DNA of 29,531 bases from Chloroflexota bacterium (GTDB taxonomy: Bacteria; Chloroflexota; Anaerolineae; CG2-30-64-16), in NCBI GenBank assembly GCA_029555885.1, contig JAKPQT010000113.1, positions 1 through 29,531 of the forward strand, written 5' to 3'. Below the pieces are notes generated by a model. That model did no database searches. It saw only the letters and a program-made list of their open reading frames with translations, and was not told where the DNA came from. Below, in pieces: positions 20,078-27,916 of this stretch (position 1 is its first letter; each line of letters starts with the position of its first letter). Made by a program: the position numbers and the translations under genes.

Positions 20078-20106
20078 TTCACGTTTTCCTCTGTCCATAG
20101 TACAAT
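20078..20106 (+). promoter_or_regulatory. ppk2 promoter
   Basis: TTCACG (20078-20083), 17-bp spacer, TACAAT (20101-20106); expected start near 20113, leaving a leader of about 36 bases with the SD at 20138-20144. Confidence 0.6.
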
Positions 20107-20148
20107 CGGGGACAAGTCAACCACTGGATCATGTCACAGGAGGGTATG

Positions 20149-21033
20149 ATGGACCTCGCCAAACTGGCGGACGAGTTTCGCGTGCCACCAAACCGCAAGA
20201 TTAAGATGAAGGACTACGATGCTGGCTTCACCGCGGGCTATGAGAAGCCGGAGGACCCCGAGGAGCTGCTGGCCGAAGGGGTCGCCAGGATCGCTGAATT
20301 GCAGGATAAGCTGTACGCCGAGAACCGGCAGAGCCTGCTGGTTATCTTCCAGGCGTTGGATGGGGCAGGCAAGGACAGCGTCATCCGCCATGTGTTGAGC
20401 GGCGTCAATCCGACCGGCGTCCAGGTCTTTAGCTTCAAGGTGCCCAACGCTGAAGAGTTGGACCACGATTATCTGTGGCGCATTGTCAGGGCGCTGCCGG
20501 AGCGGGGGCGCATCGGCATCCACAACCGGTCGCACTACGAGGAAGTGCTAGCAGTGCGCGTGCACCCGTCGTTTCTGGGGCCGCAGCGGCTGCCGCCTAA
20601 GACGTTGGGCGATGGCTTGTGGCAAATGCGCTTCCAGCAGATCAACAACTTCGAGAAGTACCTCGTAGAGAACGGCACCGAGATCGTTAAGATTTACCTC
20701 AACATCTCCAGGGAAGAACAGGCCGTGCAGCAGTTGGAGCGCATCGACACGCCGGAGAAGCACTGGAAGTTCAACCCGCGCGACATCGAGGAGCGCAAGT
20801 ATTGGGACGACTATATGGCCGCGTTCGAGGATGTCTTCACGCACACAAGCACGAGATGGGCGCCGTGGTATATCGTGCCGGGCGACCGCCGCTGGTTCAC
20901 CCGTCTGGCCGTCGTGAGCATCATCGCGGAGAAGCTGAAGGAGATGAACCCGCAGTACCCTGAGGTCAGCGCAGAGACGCTGGCCGCGATGCCGGCGCTG
21001 CGAAAGCAGTTGACCGCGGAATTGGAGGACTGA
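20149..21033 (+). CDS. ppk2: Polyphosphate kinase 2 family protein
   Basis: A 294-residue PPK2. Walker A-type QALDGAGKDS (68-77, with Asp71 and Lys75) is followed by the lid/Walker B region IHNRSHYEEVLAVRVHP (124-140), IVKIYLNIS, and KHWKFNPRDIEERKYWDDY and WYIVPGDRRWFTRL near the C terminus. All are signatures of the polyphosphate:nucleotide phosphotransferase family, which moves phosphate between polyP and AMP, ADP or GDP. The subclass cannot be fixed by eye. AGGAGGG at 20138-20144 points to ATG 20149, with a four-base spacing as in other genes here; ATG 20131 would place the SD inside the gene. The fucosidase gene follows after one base, so the two are co-transcribed. Confidence 0.93.
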   Translation: MDLAKLADEFRVPPNRKIKMKDYDAGFTAGYEKPEDPEELLAEGVARIAELQDKLYAENRQSLLVIFQALDGAGKDSVIRHVLSGVNPTGVQVFSFKVPNAEELDHDYLWRIVRALPERGRIGIHNRSHYEEVLAVRVHPSFLGPQRLPPKTLGDGLWQMRFQQINNFEKYLVENGTEIVKIYLNISREEQAVQQLERIDTPEKHWKFNPRDIEERKYWDDYMAAFEDVFTHTSTRWAPWYIVPGDRRWFTRLAVVSIIAEKLKEMNPQYPEVSAETLAAMPALRKQLTAELED

Positions 21034-21034
21034 T

Positions 21035-22288
21035 ATGACAGGCACGGGAACCTGGTTCGACACGGCGCGCTTCGGCATGTTCGTGCATTGGAGCCATTGC
21101 AGCCAACACGGTTGCGAGCTGTCGTGGCCGCTCGTCGGCGGGGTGGCTGCGCTGCCGGAAGCAAAACCGCTGACTGTGGCCGAATATCACAGCACGGCGG
21201 CTACCTTCAATCCGTCCGCCTATGACCCGACCGAATGGGCGCGATTGGCAAAGCGCGTTGGGATGCAGTATGCCATCTTCACATCCAAGCACCACGACGG
21301 CTTTGCCATGTATCACACGCAGCAGAACGATTTCTCCATCGAACATGCCCCCTATGGCCGCGATATCGTGCGCGCGTTCCTCGACGCGATGCGCGCCGAG
21401 GGCCTGCGTGTGGGCCTTTACTACTCGCTGATCGACTGGCACCACCCGGACTATCCCGCCTTCACAGACGCGGACCGGCCCTATGCCTGGGGCCACTGGC
21501 GGCGTTCGTCGCCGGAGGCGTGGAGCCGCTTCCTCGATTTCATGTTCGGGCAGGTTCGCGAACTGCTGACGGATTACGGTCCCATCGACATCATCTGGTT
21601 CGACGGCGGCTGGGAGCGCACTCGCGAAGAATGGCGCGGGGCAGAGCTGGAGGCCATGATTCGCGAGTTGCAGCCGGGCATCCTGATCAACGACCGGCTG
21701 CCGGGCACGGGGGATTACGTTACGCCGGAACAGTTTGTGCCGTCCCAGCCGTTGGAACAGGCCTGGGAGACGTGCATGACGATCAACGAGAGCTGGGGCT
21801 ACAATCCGGATGACAAGCATTTCAAGTCGGGCCGTCACCTGATTCACACCCTGTGCGAGGTGGCCGGTCGCGGGGGCAATCTGCTCCTCAACGTGGGACC
21901 GATGGCTGATGGTAAGCTGCCGTCCGAACTGCTCGAACGGCTGGCGACCATTGAGACATGGATGGCCCGCCACGGTGAGAGCATCATCGGGACGACGCCG
22001 GGACTGGAGCCGTGGCAGTTCTACGGCCCTTCGACCCGGCGCGGGGATACACTCTACTTGCACCTGCTGATGAAACCCTACGATACGGTGACTGTGCGGG
22101 GGCTGCCGATCAAACGGGTGAGGGCGGTCACCGCGCTCGGTACGGGTGAAACGCTGTCCTTCACCACCCGCGCACCGATTATGGAGAGCATGTTCGGTGC
22201 GGACCCGGTCGGTGAGGTGACGATTGTCGTGCCGGAGCGCGTGGTCGATCCGCACGCGACGGTGTTGAAGTTAGAGTTGAGCTCCTGA
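21035..22288 (+). CDS. GH29 alpha-L-fucosidase
   Basis: A 417-residue retaining fucosidase without signal peptide, so probably cytoplasmic. GH29 hallmarks are the N-terminal WFDTARFGMFVHWSHCS, the substrate-site FTSKHHDGFAMY (82-93), and the nucleophile motif PIDIIWFDGGW with Asp190. Also present are ESWGYNPDD and GGNLLLNVGPMADG, followed by a C-terminal beta domain. The acid/base residue of GH29 is not conserved and is not assigned. The enzyme releases fucose from glycans or oligosaccharides. SD GGAGG lies at the end of ppk2 (21024-21028), so translation is coupled to the kinase. The opposite-strand hydrolases nearby suggest a small glycan-use locus. Confidence 0.94.
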   Translation: MTGTGTWFDTARFGMFVHWSHCSQHGCELSWPLVGGVAALPEAKPLTVAEYHSTAATFNPSAYDPTEWARLAKRVGMQYAIFTSKHHDGFAMYHTQQNDFSIEHAPYGRDIVRAFLDAMRAEGLRVGLYYSLIDWHHPDYPAFTDADRPYAWGHWRRSSPEAWSRFLDFMFGQVRELLTDYGPIDIIWFDGGWERTREEWRGAELEAMIRELQPGILINDRLPGTGDYVTPEQFVPSQPLEQAWETCMTINESWGYNPDDKHFKSGRHLIHTLCEVAGRGGNLLLNVGPMADGKLPSELLERLATIETWMARHGESIIGTTPGLEPWQFYGPSTRRGDTLYLHLLMKPYDTVTVRGLPIKRVRAVTALGTGETLSFTTRAPIMESMFGADPVGEVTIVVPERVVDPHATVLKLELSS

Positions 22289-22355
22289 AGCTGAGATTAT
22301 ACAATTCGCAATATTCGTCGAGATACCCCGTATGCCTATGGTGTTTCCGACGTTT

Positions 22356-22396
22356 GTAGCAGTGGAGATGGGAATCACAACATCTCCTACCACTAC
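22356..22396 (+). other. Hairpin in the leader of the small secreted peptide gene
   Basis: GGAGATG (22364-22370) pairs with CATCTCC (22381-22387), extended after a one-base bulge by GT/AC and, beyond a 2x2 internal loop, by GTAG/CTAC. It lies 12 bases before the SD. It may be a processing or stability element; no T-run follows. Confidence 0.4.
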
Positions 22397-22421
22397 AATA
22401 CCAGCTTGAGGAGGAACCCTC

Positions 22422-22577
22422 ATGAGAAAGACGTTTGCCAGCCTGCTGATCGTGGCTCTGCTCATCCTTGCAACGGCGGTGCCGGCCTGGGCCGGCGGGG
22501 ATCAGGTGCGCGGGGAGAACGGACAGGGATCCGTCAACCAAGTGCAGGTTCAGGATCCCCCGCCGTTCCAGCCCTGA
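22422..22577 (+). CDS. Small secreted peptide, 51 residues, unknown
   Basis: ATG 22422 has a strong SD (GAGGAGG, 22408-22414). The product has a classical Sec signal: MRK, a hydrophobic core (FASLLIVALLILATAVP) and a probable cleavage after AWA (residue 24). This leaves a mature peptide of about 27 residues (starting GGDQVRGENGQGS and ending VQDPPPFQP) that is hydrophilic, has no cysteine and has a proline-rich tail. I recognise no family. It follows the fucosidase gene by 133 bases and could be the last gene of that operon or an independent unit. Its size puts it below usual gene-calling cut-offs. Confidence 0.65.
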   Translation: MRKTFASLLIVALLILATAVPAWAGGDQVRGENGQGSVNQVQVQDPPPFQP

Positions 22578-22612
22578 TTCTGCTTGTGCGGAATAGCCGG
22601 CCCGTCCTTGCC

Positions 22613-22645
22613 AGAGACCCGTTTTCTCGCAGAAAACGGGTCTCT
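22613..22645. repeat. Perfect 15-bp palindrome with 3-base loop
   Basis: AGAGACCCGTTTTCT (22613-22627), loop CGC, exact complement at 22631-22645. It separates the convergent peptide gene and glycosidase gene. No T-run follows either arm, though it may still stop polymerase. Confidence 0.85.
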
Positions 22646-22672
22646 ACCTGCCGCAATCCGATATGCTGAGGT

Positions 22673-24676
22673 CTAATACTCCAGGACGACTGCCTGGTGG
22701 CTCTGCACCCGCGGCACCGTGACCGAGACCGCGCCGTCATCGTGCATCAGGGATAGCGGGGTGTCGTCCGGCACGAGCCGCGCGGCGGTAATCGTCTCCG
22801 GCACGCGCACCGTGAGCGGTACGTCATACAGCGGCGGGGTGTCCTCGATCACGAGGCAGCGGCCCCGCTGCAGCGGCGGCGCATAGAGCAGGTGCGCGAC
22901 GTAGCGGCGGTGCTGCGGTTGGTGCATCAGGCTGACGCGGCCCGCGCTGGGCAGGGTCGTCACGACGACCGGCGCGGGGTAGAGCAGGCGCAGCGCGTTG
23001 GCGAACAACTGCCGGTGGACCCGCGCGCCGTGCTGGTAGTACAGCTTGCCCAGCCGGTGGGCCAGGAAGACCACGTTCCTGCGGCGGATGGCCGCTGGAT
23101 GCGGAGCGGGTTCGAGCTGGTTGGGCGTGTTCTGGTGCGAGCAGTAGTGGCCGTACGTGCGGTTGAAGTACGGCTCGCGCAGGCCGGCAAGCACCTCCGT
23201 GCCCGCGTGTGGCTGTATGCGCAGCGCAGCCGCGTAATTGAGGAACGGGCTGCTGACCAGGTCCTCACTCAACGCGCTGCCGGCTTCCACCACAGTGAAG
23301 TCGTCGTCGTAGCGCGCCGGGCCGAGGTAGTCCGCGCCCACGTCCAGCAGGAAGTGCGTCCCCGCCTGATCCAGCGCGCTCTCCCCGGTCACGAGGAGCT
23401 TGCCTCCGCCTGCCGCATACGCCGCCAGTTTCGCGGCATCGGCGGCGCTCAGGCAGGCCGCGCCGGGGAGGACGATGGCGCGATAGCGGGCGAAGTCAGC
23501 CGCCGGGTCGACGACCGCGAAATCGTGCTGCGTCTCCAGCAGCATCAGCGCGGTGCCCTCGTCGTCGGCCTGGCTGCCTGAGAACCACAGTCCCAGGTCC
23601 GCGGCCGGAACCGCCTCCAGTCCGTACTGCTCGATCTGTTCGACGTACTCGAACGCCGCGCCGATGTTGCGGTAGGTCCCCAGGTCCATCTCGCCCGCCG
23701 GGTGCAGTTGATCCCCAAAGTTGCACGCCGCGCCATAGGCCAGCATCGCGCCCGCCTCATAGCGCAGCGCGTCCGGGTGCTTGAACCCGCCGAACTCGCC
23801 CCAGGAGGTATGGAACTTCCCGCTCATGGCAATCAGCGGCTTGCCGGTGTTCTGGAAGAAGCGGGCGCGCAGAGGCAGCTTGTCATAACCGCCCCATGTC
23901 GTCGGCAGGTCCTCCAGTTCTTGATTCGTATTCGCGTCGAACAGCCGGTACTTCGGGTGGCGGCCGTGGGGGCCGCTGCCGTGGAGGACGGTCGTGCCGT
24001 TGTAGAAGACGCTGGCCTCCGGGTGATAGCGCGCAACGATCGCGCTGGTCAGCTCGGCGAAGCGCCGCCACTTGGCGACGTTGTAAAGCTGCGCAGCCTC
24101 CTCGTCAGCCGGGTCGATCCCCTCGGCCGCCATCCCCGCGCGGCACGTCTCGCACCAGCACGGCGGGCCCGCGGTGATGTCGTACCACAGACCGTCCACC
24201 GCAAATCGCCGGCAGATTTCCTCGGTCTGGCGCAGCATGAGGTCGAGATAGCCGCCCGACGGGCACATGAACTGCCAGGAGAAGTTGGGCTTGGGGTCAT
24301 CCGGTCCCGCGTTGGGATCCCAGTTGGTGGCGAGAATGGCGCCGTCCGGCTTGCGGACGCACCACTCGGGGTGCGTCTCGGCGTCGTGGACGGACCAGCC
24401 GACGGTGTAGTAGATCGGCGCGCGCACGCCCATCTCGTGGCACGCTTCGATCTGCTGGCCCAGCAGGTCGATCGACAGGGTGGGATGCATCGCACCGACC
24501 TCGGTCGGGTAGTAGCTCCAGCCGTGGTGGCACTTGGCGAAGATGTTGATCCAGTCGACGCGGCCCAGGCGCAGGGCTTCCTGGAACTGGGCCTTGCTGA
24601 AGCGGCTGCCGACGCCGGGGATGTGCTCGGAGGTGTGGAAGTCCAGGTGAACCTGGCGCGCGGTCACAGGTCGCAT
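22673..24676 (-). CDS. Putative glycoside hydrolase, GHL6-like barrel plus beta-galactosidase trimerisation-type domain
   Basis: A 667-residue protein. Residues 1-350 look like the hypothetical glycosyl hydrolase 6 (GHL6) TIM barrel: LDFHTSEHIPGVG, VDWINIFAKCHHGWSYYPT, the GLWYDITAGPPCWCETCRAG segment with acidic and paired Cys-x2-Cys residues, and SGKFHTSWGEFGGFK. Residues about 380-560 resemble the flavodoxin-like trimerisation domain of GH42 (ADLGLWFSGSQADDEG, YRAIVLPGAACLSAADAAKLAAY). The C-terminal beta domain ends PRVQSHQAVVLEY. Related architectures include GH151 alpha-L-fucosidases and GH42-like enzymes, so fucosidase or galactosidase activity is likely but unproven. ATG 24676 follows AAAGGAG. 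No signal peptide is seen. It lies downstream of the GH4 gene across a palindrome, probably in the same operon. Confidence 0.78.
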   Translation of the reverse strand: MRPVTARQVHLDFHTSEHIPGVGSRFSKAQFQEALRLGRVDWINIFAKCHHGWSYYPTEVGAMHPTLSIDLLGQQIEACHEMGVRAPIYYTVGWSVHDAETHPEWCVRKPDGAILATNWDPNAGPDDPKPNFSWQFMCPSGGYLDLMLRQTEEICRRFAVDGLWYDITAGPPCWCETCRAGMAAEGIDPADEEAAQLYNVAKWRRFAELTSAIVARYHPEASVFYNGTTVLHGSGPHGRHPKYRLFDANTNQELEDLPTTWGGYDKLPLRARFFQNTGKPLIAMSGKFHTSWGEFGGFKHPDALRYEAGAMLAYGAACNFGDQLHPAGEMDLGTYRNIGAAFEYVEQIEQYGLEAVPAADLGLWFSGSQADDEGTALMLLETQHDFAVVDPAADFARYRAIVLPGAACLSAADAAKLAAYAAGGGKLLVTGESALDQAGTHFLLDVGADYLGPARYDDDFTVVEAGSALSEDLVSSPFLNYAAALRIQPHAGTEVLAGLREPYFNRTYGHYCSHQNTPNQLEPAPHPAAIRRRNVVFLAHRLGKLYYQHGARVHRQLFANALRLLYPAPVVVTTLPSAGRVSLMHQPQHRRYVAHLLYAPPLQRGRCLVIEDTPPLYDVPLTVRVPETITAARLVPDDTPLSLMHDDGAVSVTVPRVQSHQAVVLEY

Positions 24677-24707
24677 GTAGGGCTCCTTTAGGGTGGAGTT
24701 GGGATGG

Positions 24708-24831
24708 ATAGAACGCTGATGACGCTGATGTGCCAACCTCAGGTTGGCCCTGATATGCGCTGATCTTTGAAGATTTTGAAAAATGCATGTATCAGCGCAA
24801 ATCATGATCATCAGCGTTATCTGCGTTCTAT
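24708..24831. repeat. Large imperfect palindromic element between the two glycosidase genes
   Basis: Outer arms 24708-24730 and 24809-24831 match at 21 of 23 positions. Inner GCGCTGAT (24757-24764) pairs with 24791-24798, and GCCAACC-TCA-GGTTGGC forms a three-base-loop hairpin at 24732-24748. The right end touches the stop codon of the GH4 gene. CGCTGATGACGCTGATG shows an internal duplication. Confidence 0.8.
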
Positions 24832-26231
24832 TAGTGGTACTTCGGCAGCCAGTCGCCGTGGGCTTCGATCAGGTCATCGACGAGATGCCAGATCTGGTCC
24901 AGGCTCAGCTCGGCGCCCGTGTGCGGGTCGAGCATGGCGGCATGGTAGATGTGCTCGCGCTTGCCGGTCAGCGCGGCCTCGACGGTGAGCGCCTGCACAT
25001 TGACGTTGGTCTGTATCAGCGCGGCGAGCTGCACGGGCAACGTGCCGATGCGCACCGGCTGGATGCCGTTCTTGTCCACGAGGCAGGGCACTTCGACGCA
25101 GCAGCCCGCGGGCAGGTTGTCGATAAGCCCGTGGTTGAGCACGTTGCCGTAGATGACCGCCGGCGTGCCCGTCTCCATCGCCTCGATGATGCCGGAGCCG
25201 TACTCGTGCGAGCGCTCCACCTTGTTCAACCCTTCCAGGCTGGCGCTGACCCAGCGCAGTTCGCCCTCGGATGCGCCGGCTGCGGCGAGCTTTGCGCGCA
25301 TGGCCGCGACGTCCACCGGCGCGTCCGGGTGTTCGAGGACCGTGCGGGTGGCCTCCCACCCGGCAATCTGCACCTCGCAGCGCCGGATGTACTCGTCCAG
25401 CGGGACATTGAACTGCTCGATCAGGTCGGGCCGGTCGCGCTTGATGAACCAGGGCGTGTACTCTGCGAAGTGCTCGCTCGACTCGGTCACGAAGTAGCCG
25501 AGGCGGGTCAGCATCTCGTAGCGCACGCGGTTCCAGTCGGGCACGCGGCCCTCCGCGACCACCTGGTGCAGCAGGGGGTACAGGTCCTCGGCGCCGTCGG
25601 GCGTCTGGCGCTCGAACTTAAGGTAGAAGGCCATGTGGTTGATGCCCGCGGCGACGTAGTTGATGTCCTCGAAGGGTACGTTGATATCGCGCGCAAGTTG
25701 TTCCGCCGTCCCCTGCACGCTGTGGCACAGGCCGACGGTCTTGATGCTGCTGGCCCGCAGGATGGACCAGGTGATCATCGCCATCGGGTTGACGTAATTG
25801 AGCAGGGTCACGTCGGGGCACAGCTCCTCCATGTCGCGGCACATGTCGAGGAACACGGGGATCGTGCGCAGGCCGCGCATGATGCCGCCGATGCCCAGCG
25901 TGTCCGCGATGGTCTGGCGCAGGCCGTACTTCTTGGGAATCTCGAAGTCAACGACGGTGCCCGGCTTATACCCGGCCACCTGGAACATCGAGATAGCGTA
26001 GTCCGCGCCCTTCAGCGCGGCGCGGCGATCCAGATGCGCCTCGATGCGCGGGCGGACCCCCAGCACGCCCGCGATGCGATGCGCGACGACTTCAGTCGTG
26101 CGCAGCCGCTCCGCGTCGATATCGTGGAGGCTGATGACGGAATCCGCCAGCTCCGGGTATGAGAGAATGTCACCGAGCAGGTTCTTGGCGAAGACGGTGC
26201 TGCCTGCACCGAGAAAGGTGATTTTTGGCAT
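24831..26231 (-). CDS. GH4 alpha-galactosidase-like enzyme (MelA type)
   Basis: A 466-residue NAD+- and divalent-metal-dependent hydrolase. The Rossmann start is KITFLGAGSTVFAKNLLGD (3-21). NYVNPMAM (145-152), GLCHSVQG with metal-ligand Cys169 and His170, and AGINHMAFY with His199 complete the GH4 active site. The CHSVQ and NHMAF forms favour alpha-galactosidase or alpha-glucuronidase-like members over 6-phospho-glycosidases. GH4 enzymes cleave by a redox elimination mechanism. ATG 26231 follows GGAGA, and a plausible -10 (TATACT) lies at 26289-26284. It is divergent from the decarboxylase gene and upstream of the GHL6-type gene on the same strand. Confidence 0.92.
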   Translation of the reverse strand: MPKITFLGAGSTVFAKNLLGDILSYPELADSVISLHDIDAERLRTTEVVAHRIAGVLGVRPRIEAHLDRRAALKGADYAISMFQVAGYKPGTVVDFEIPKKYGLRQTIADTLGIGGIMRGLRTIPVFLDMCRDMEELCPDVTLLNYVNPMAMITWSILRASSIKTVGLCHSVQGTAEQLARDINVPFEDINYVAAGINHMAFYLKFERQTPDGAEDLYPLLHQVVAEGRVPDWNRVRYEMLTRLGYFVTESSEHFAEYTPWFIKRDRPDLIEQFNVPLDEYIRRCEVQIAGWEATRTVLEHPDAPVDVAAMRAKLAAAGASEGELRWVSASLEGLNKVERSHEYGSGIIEAMETGTPAVIYGNVLNHGLIDNLPAGCCVEVPCLVDKNGIQPVRIGTLPVQLAALIQTNVNVQALTVEAALTGKREHIYHAAMLDPHTGAELSLDQIWHLVDDLIEAHGDWLPKYH

Positions 26232-26283
26232 GGCTTATCTCCGTGGATTTAGATTCATGGGCGGTTGATGGCTTGTGAAGGAA

Positions 26284-26308
26284 AGTATACCGCAGAAACT
26301 GGAATTCC
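26284..26308 (-). promoter_or_regulatory. Possible GH4 promoter region with GGAATTCC palindrome
   Basis: On the minus strand TATACT lies at 26289-26284, with no good -35. The perfect palindrome GGAATTCC (26301-26308) sits where an operator or activator site could be. Weak evidence. Confidence 0.35.
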
Positions 26309-26327
26309 TGGAAAGACAGGGAAATGG

Positions 26328-26356
26328 TTGACGCGCAATACCGTTCGTGCTATTTT
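26328..26356 (+). promoter_or_regulatory. Promoter of the PLP decarboxylase gene
   Basis: TTGACG (26328-26333), 17-bp spacer, TATTTT (26351-26356). Expected start near 26363, 31 bases before the ATG. Confidence 0.7.
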
Positions 26357-26393
26357 AGTGCGGCATTTGAGGTTTGCCAGAGAGGAGTTACCG

Positions 26394-27878
26394 ATGGACG
26401 ATTCCGTATTGATAGAAGAGACGCTGGACCCGGAAGATTGGGACGCGATGGCCGCGCTCGGTCATCAGATGGTCGATGACATGCTCGAATGGCTGGCATC
26501 CGCGCGCGAGCGGCAAGTCTGGCAGCCTGTGCCCGCGGAAGTCAAGGCGCGTTTCCAGCATCCTGTCCCGCAGGACCCGACCTCGCCCGCCGACATCTAC
26601 GCGGATTTCGAGCGAGACATCCTGCCCTACCAGATGGGCAACGTCCACCCGCGCTTCTGGAGCTGGGTGATGGGCAACGGCACCGCCCTGGGCATGCTGG
26701 CCGAGATGCTGGCCGCGGGGCTGAATCCCAACATGGGTGGGGCCGAGCATGTGGGCATCTACGTCGAGCGGCAGGTCATCGACTGGACGAAAGCCCTGAT
26801 GGGATTCCCAGCCGATTCCAGCGGCCTGCTGGTGAGCGGCGGCTCCATGGCGAACCTCGTCGCTCTGGCCGTGGCGCGCAATACGCGTGCCGGTTTCGAT
26901 GTGCGGCAGATCGGACTGCACGAGTGTCGTGCGCGGCTGACCGTGTACACCTCCGTCGAGGCGCACAGCTCGATACAAAAGGCGGTGGAGCTGTTGGGGC
27001 TAGGCAGCGAGAGCCTGCGCCTGATTCCGGTTGACGATGCCTTCCGGATCGACGTGCCGGCGCTGGAAGCCGCGCTGGCCGCGGACCGCGCTGCGGGGAT
27101 GCAGCCCATCTGTCTCATCGGCCACGCGGGCACGGTCAACAGCGGCGCGCTGGACCCCCTCGACATGCTGGCCGACATTGCTGCGCGCGAAGGGCTGTGG
27201 TTCCACGTGGACGGCGCTATCGGCGCGCTGGCGGTCCTCGCGCCGGACCTGCGCCCCCGCCTGGCGGGCCTGGCGCGTGCCGACTCGATCGGCCTGGACT
27301 TCCACAAGTGGCTGTACGTGCAGTTCGAGGCCGGCTGCGTGCCCGTGCGCGACGAGGCCGCGCATCGCGGCACCTTCAGCCTCACCCCGGAGTACCTGGA
27401 ACACGCTGAACGCGGCCTGGCCGCGGGTGCGCGCTGGCCCAGCGAGTACGGGGTACAGTTGACGCGCAGCTTTCGCGCGCTCAAGATCTGGATGTCGCTG
27501 CGCGAGCACGGGGTCGCGAAGTACGGCCGGCTCATCTCGCAGAACGCGGCGCAGGCGCGCTACCTGGGGAAGCTAGTGGCGGACACGCCTGAGCTGGAGC
27601 TCATCGCGCCGGTTGACCTCAACATCGTCTGCTTCCGCTTCAATCCGGGCGGGTTGGATGACGACGCGCTCAACGCGCTCAACCAGGAGCTGCTGCTGCG
27701 GCTGCACGAGAGCGGGGTGGCTGCGCCGTCATATACCACGCTGCGCGGCCGTTACGCGCTGCGCGCGGCTATCACCAACCACCGCAGCCGTCGGGAGGAC
27801 TTTGACCTGCTGGTGCGCGAGGTGGTGCGGCTGGGGAGGGAGTTGGTCGTGGAAGGGCGCGCAGCGCAACGGATGTAG
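26394..27878 (+). CDS. PLP-dependent group II amino acid decarboxylase
   Basis: A 494-residue fold-type I PLP enzyme of the aromatic-L-amino-acid decarboxylase group. The PLP-binding Lys305 lies in DFHKWLYV. Other cofactor contacts are SGGSMANL (148-155), VEAHSS with stacking His191, GHAGTVNSGALDP (243-255) and HVDGAIGA with Asp273. The N-terminal NVHPRFWSWVMGNG (83-96) is the substrate-loop region seen in tyrosine and tryptophan decarboxylases. It removes CO2 from an amino acid to give an amine; the substrate (aromatic or other) cannot be fixed by eye. ATG 26394 follows AGGAG. The last four codons and the stop lie in a palindrome arm, so the native C terminus may have been replaced. Confidence 0.92.
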   Translation: MDDSVLIEETLDPEDWDAMAALGHQMVDDMLEWLASARERQVWQPVPAEVKARFQHPVPQDPTSPADIYADFERDILPYQMGNVHPRFWSWVMGNGTALGMLAEMLAAGLNPNMGGAEHVGIYVERQVIDWTKALMGFPADSSGLLVSGGSMANLVALAVARNTRAGFDVRQIGLHECRARLTVYTSVEAHSSIQKAVELLGLGSESLRLIPVDDAFRIDVPALEAALAADRAAGMQPICLIGHAGTVNSGALDPLDMLADIAAREGLWFHVDGAIGALAVLAPDLRPRLAGLARADSIGLDFHKWLYVQFEAGCVPVRDEAAHRGTFSLTPEYLEHAERGLAAGARWPSEYGVQLTRSFRALKIWMSLREHGVAKYGRLISQNAAQARYLGKLVADTPELELIAPVDLNIVCFRFNPGGLDDDALNALNQELLLRLHESGVAAPSYTTLRGRYALRAAITNHRSRREDFDLLVREVVRLGRELVVEGRAAQRM

Positions 27879-27905
27879 AACCGAAGGTTCGCCTACATCC
27901 GTTGC
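27866..27905. terminator. Palindrome at the end of the decarboxylase gene, supplies its stop codon
   Basis: A 13-bp perfect stem (27866-27878 with 27893-27905) and an inner AACC-GAA-GGTT hairpin. The TAG at 27876-27878 is part of the left arm. It lies between convergent genes and is a likely bidirectional transcription block; no T-run is present. Confidence 0.7.
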
Positions 27906-27916
27906 CGGGGCAGCCC

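Noticed and set aside
19895..20098. 67-codon minus-strand ORF between dps and ppk2
   Set aside because: It covers palindromes and the ppk2 promoter, has no good SD, and shows no recognisable sequence.
24783..26162. 459-codon plus-strand open frame
   Set aside because: Exactly antisense to the GH4 gene, which has complete active-site motifs; the plus frame has none.
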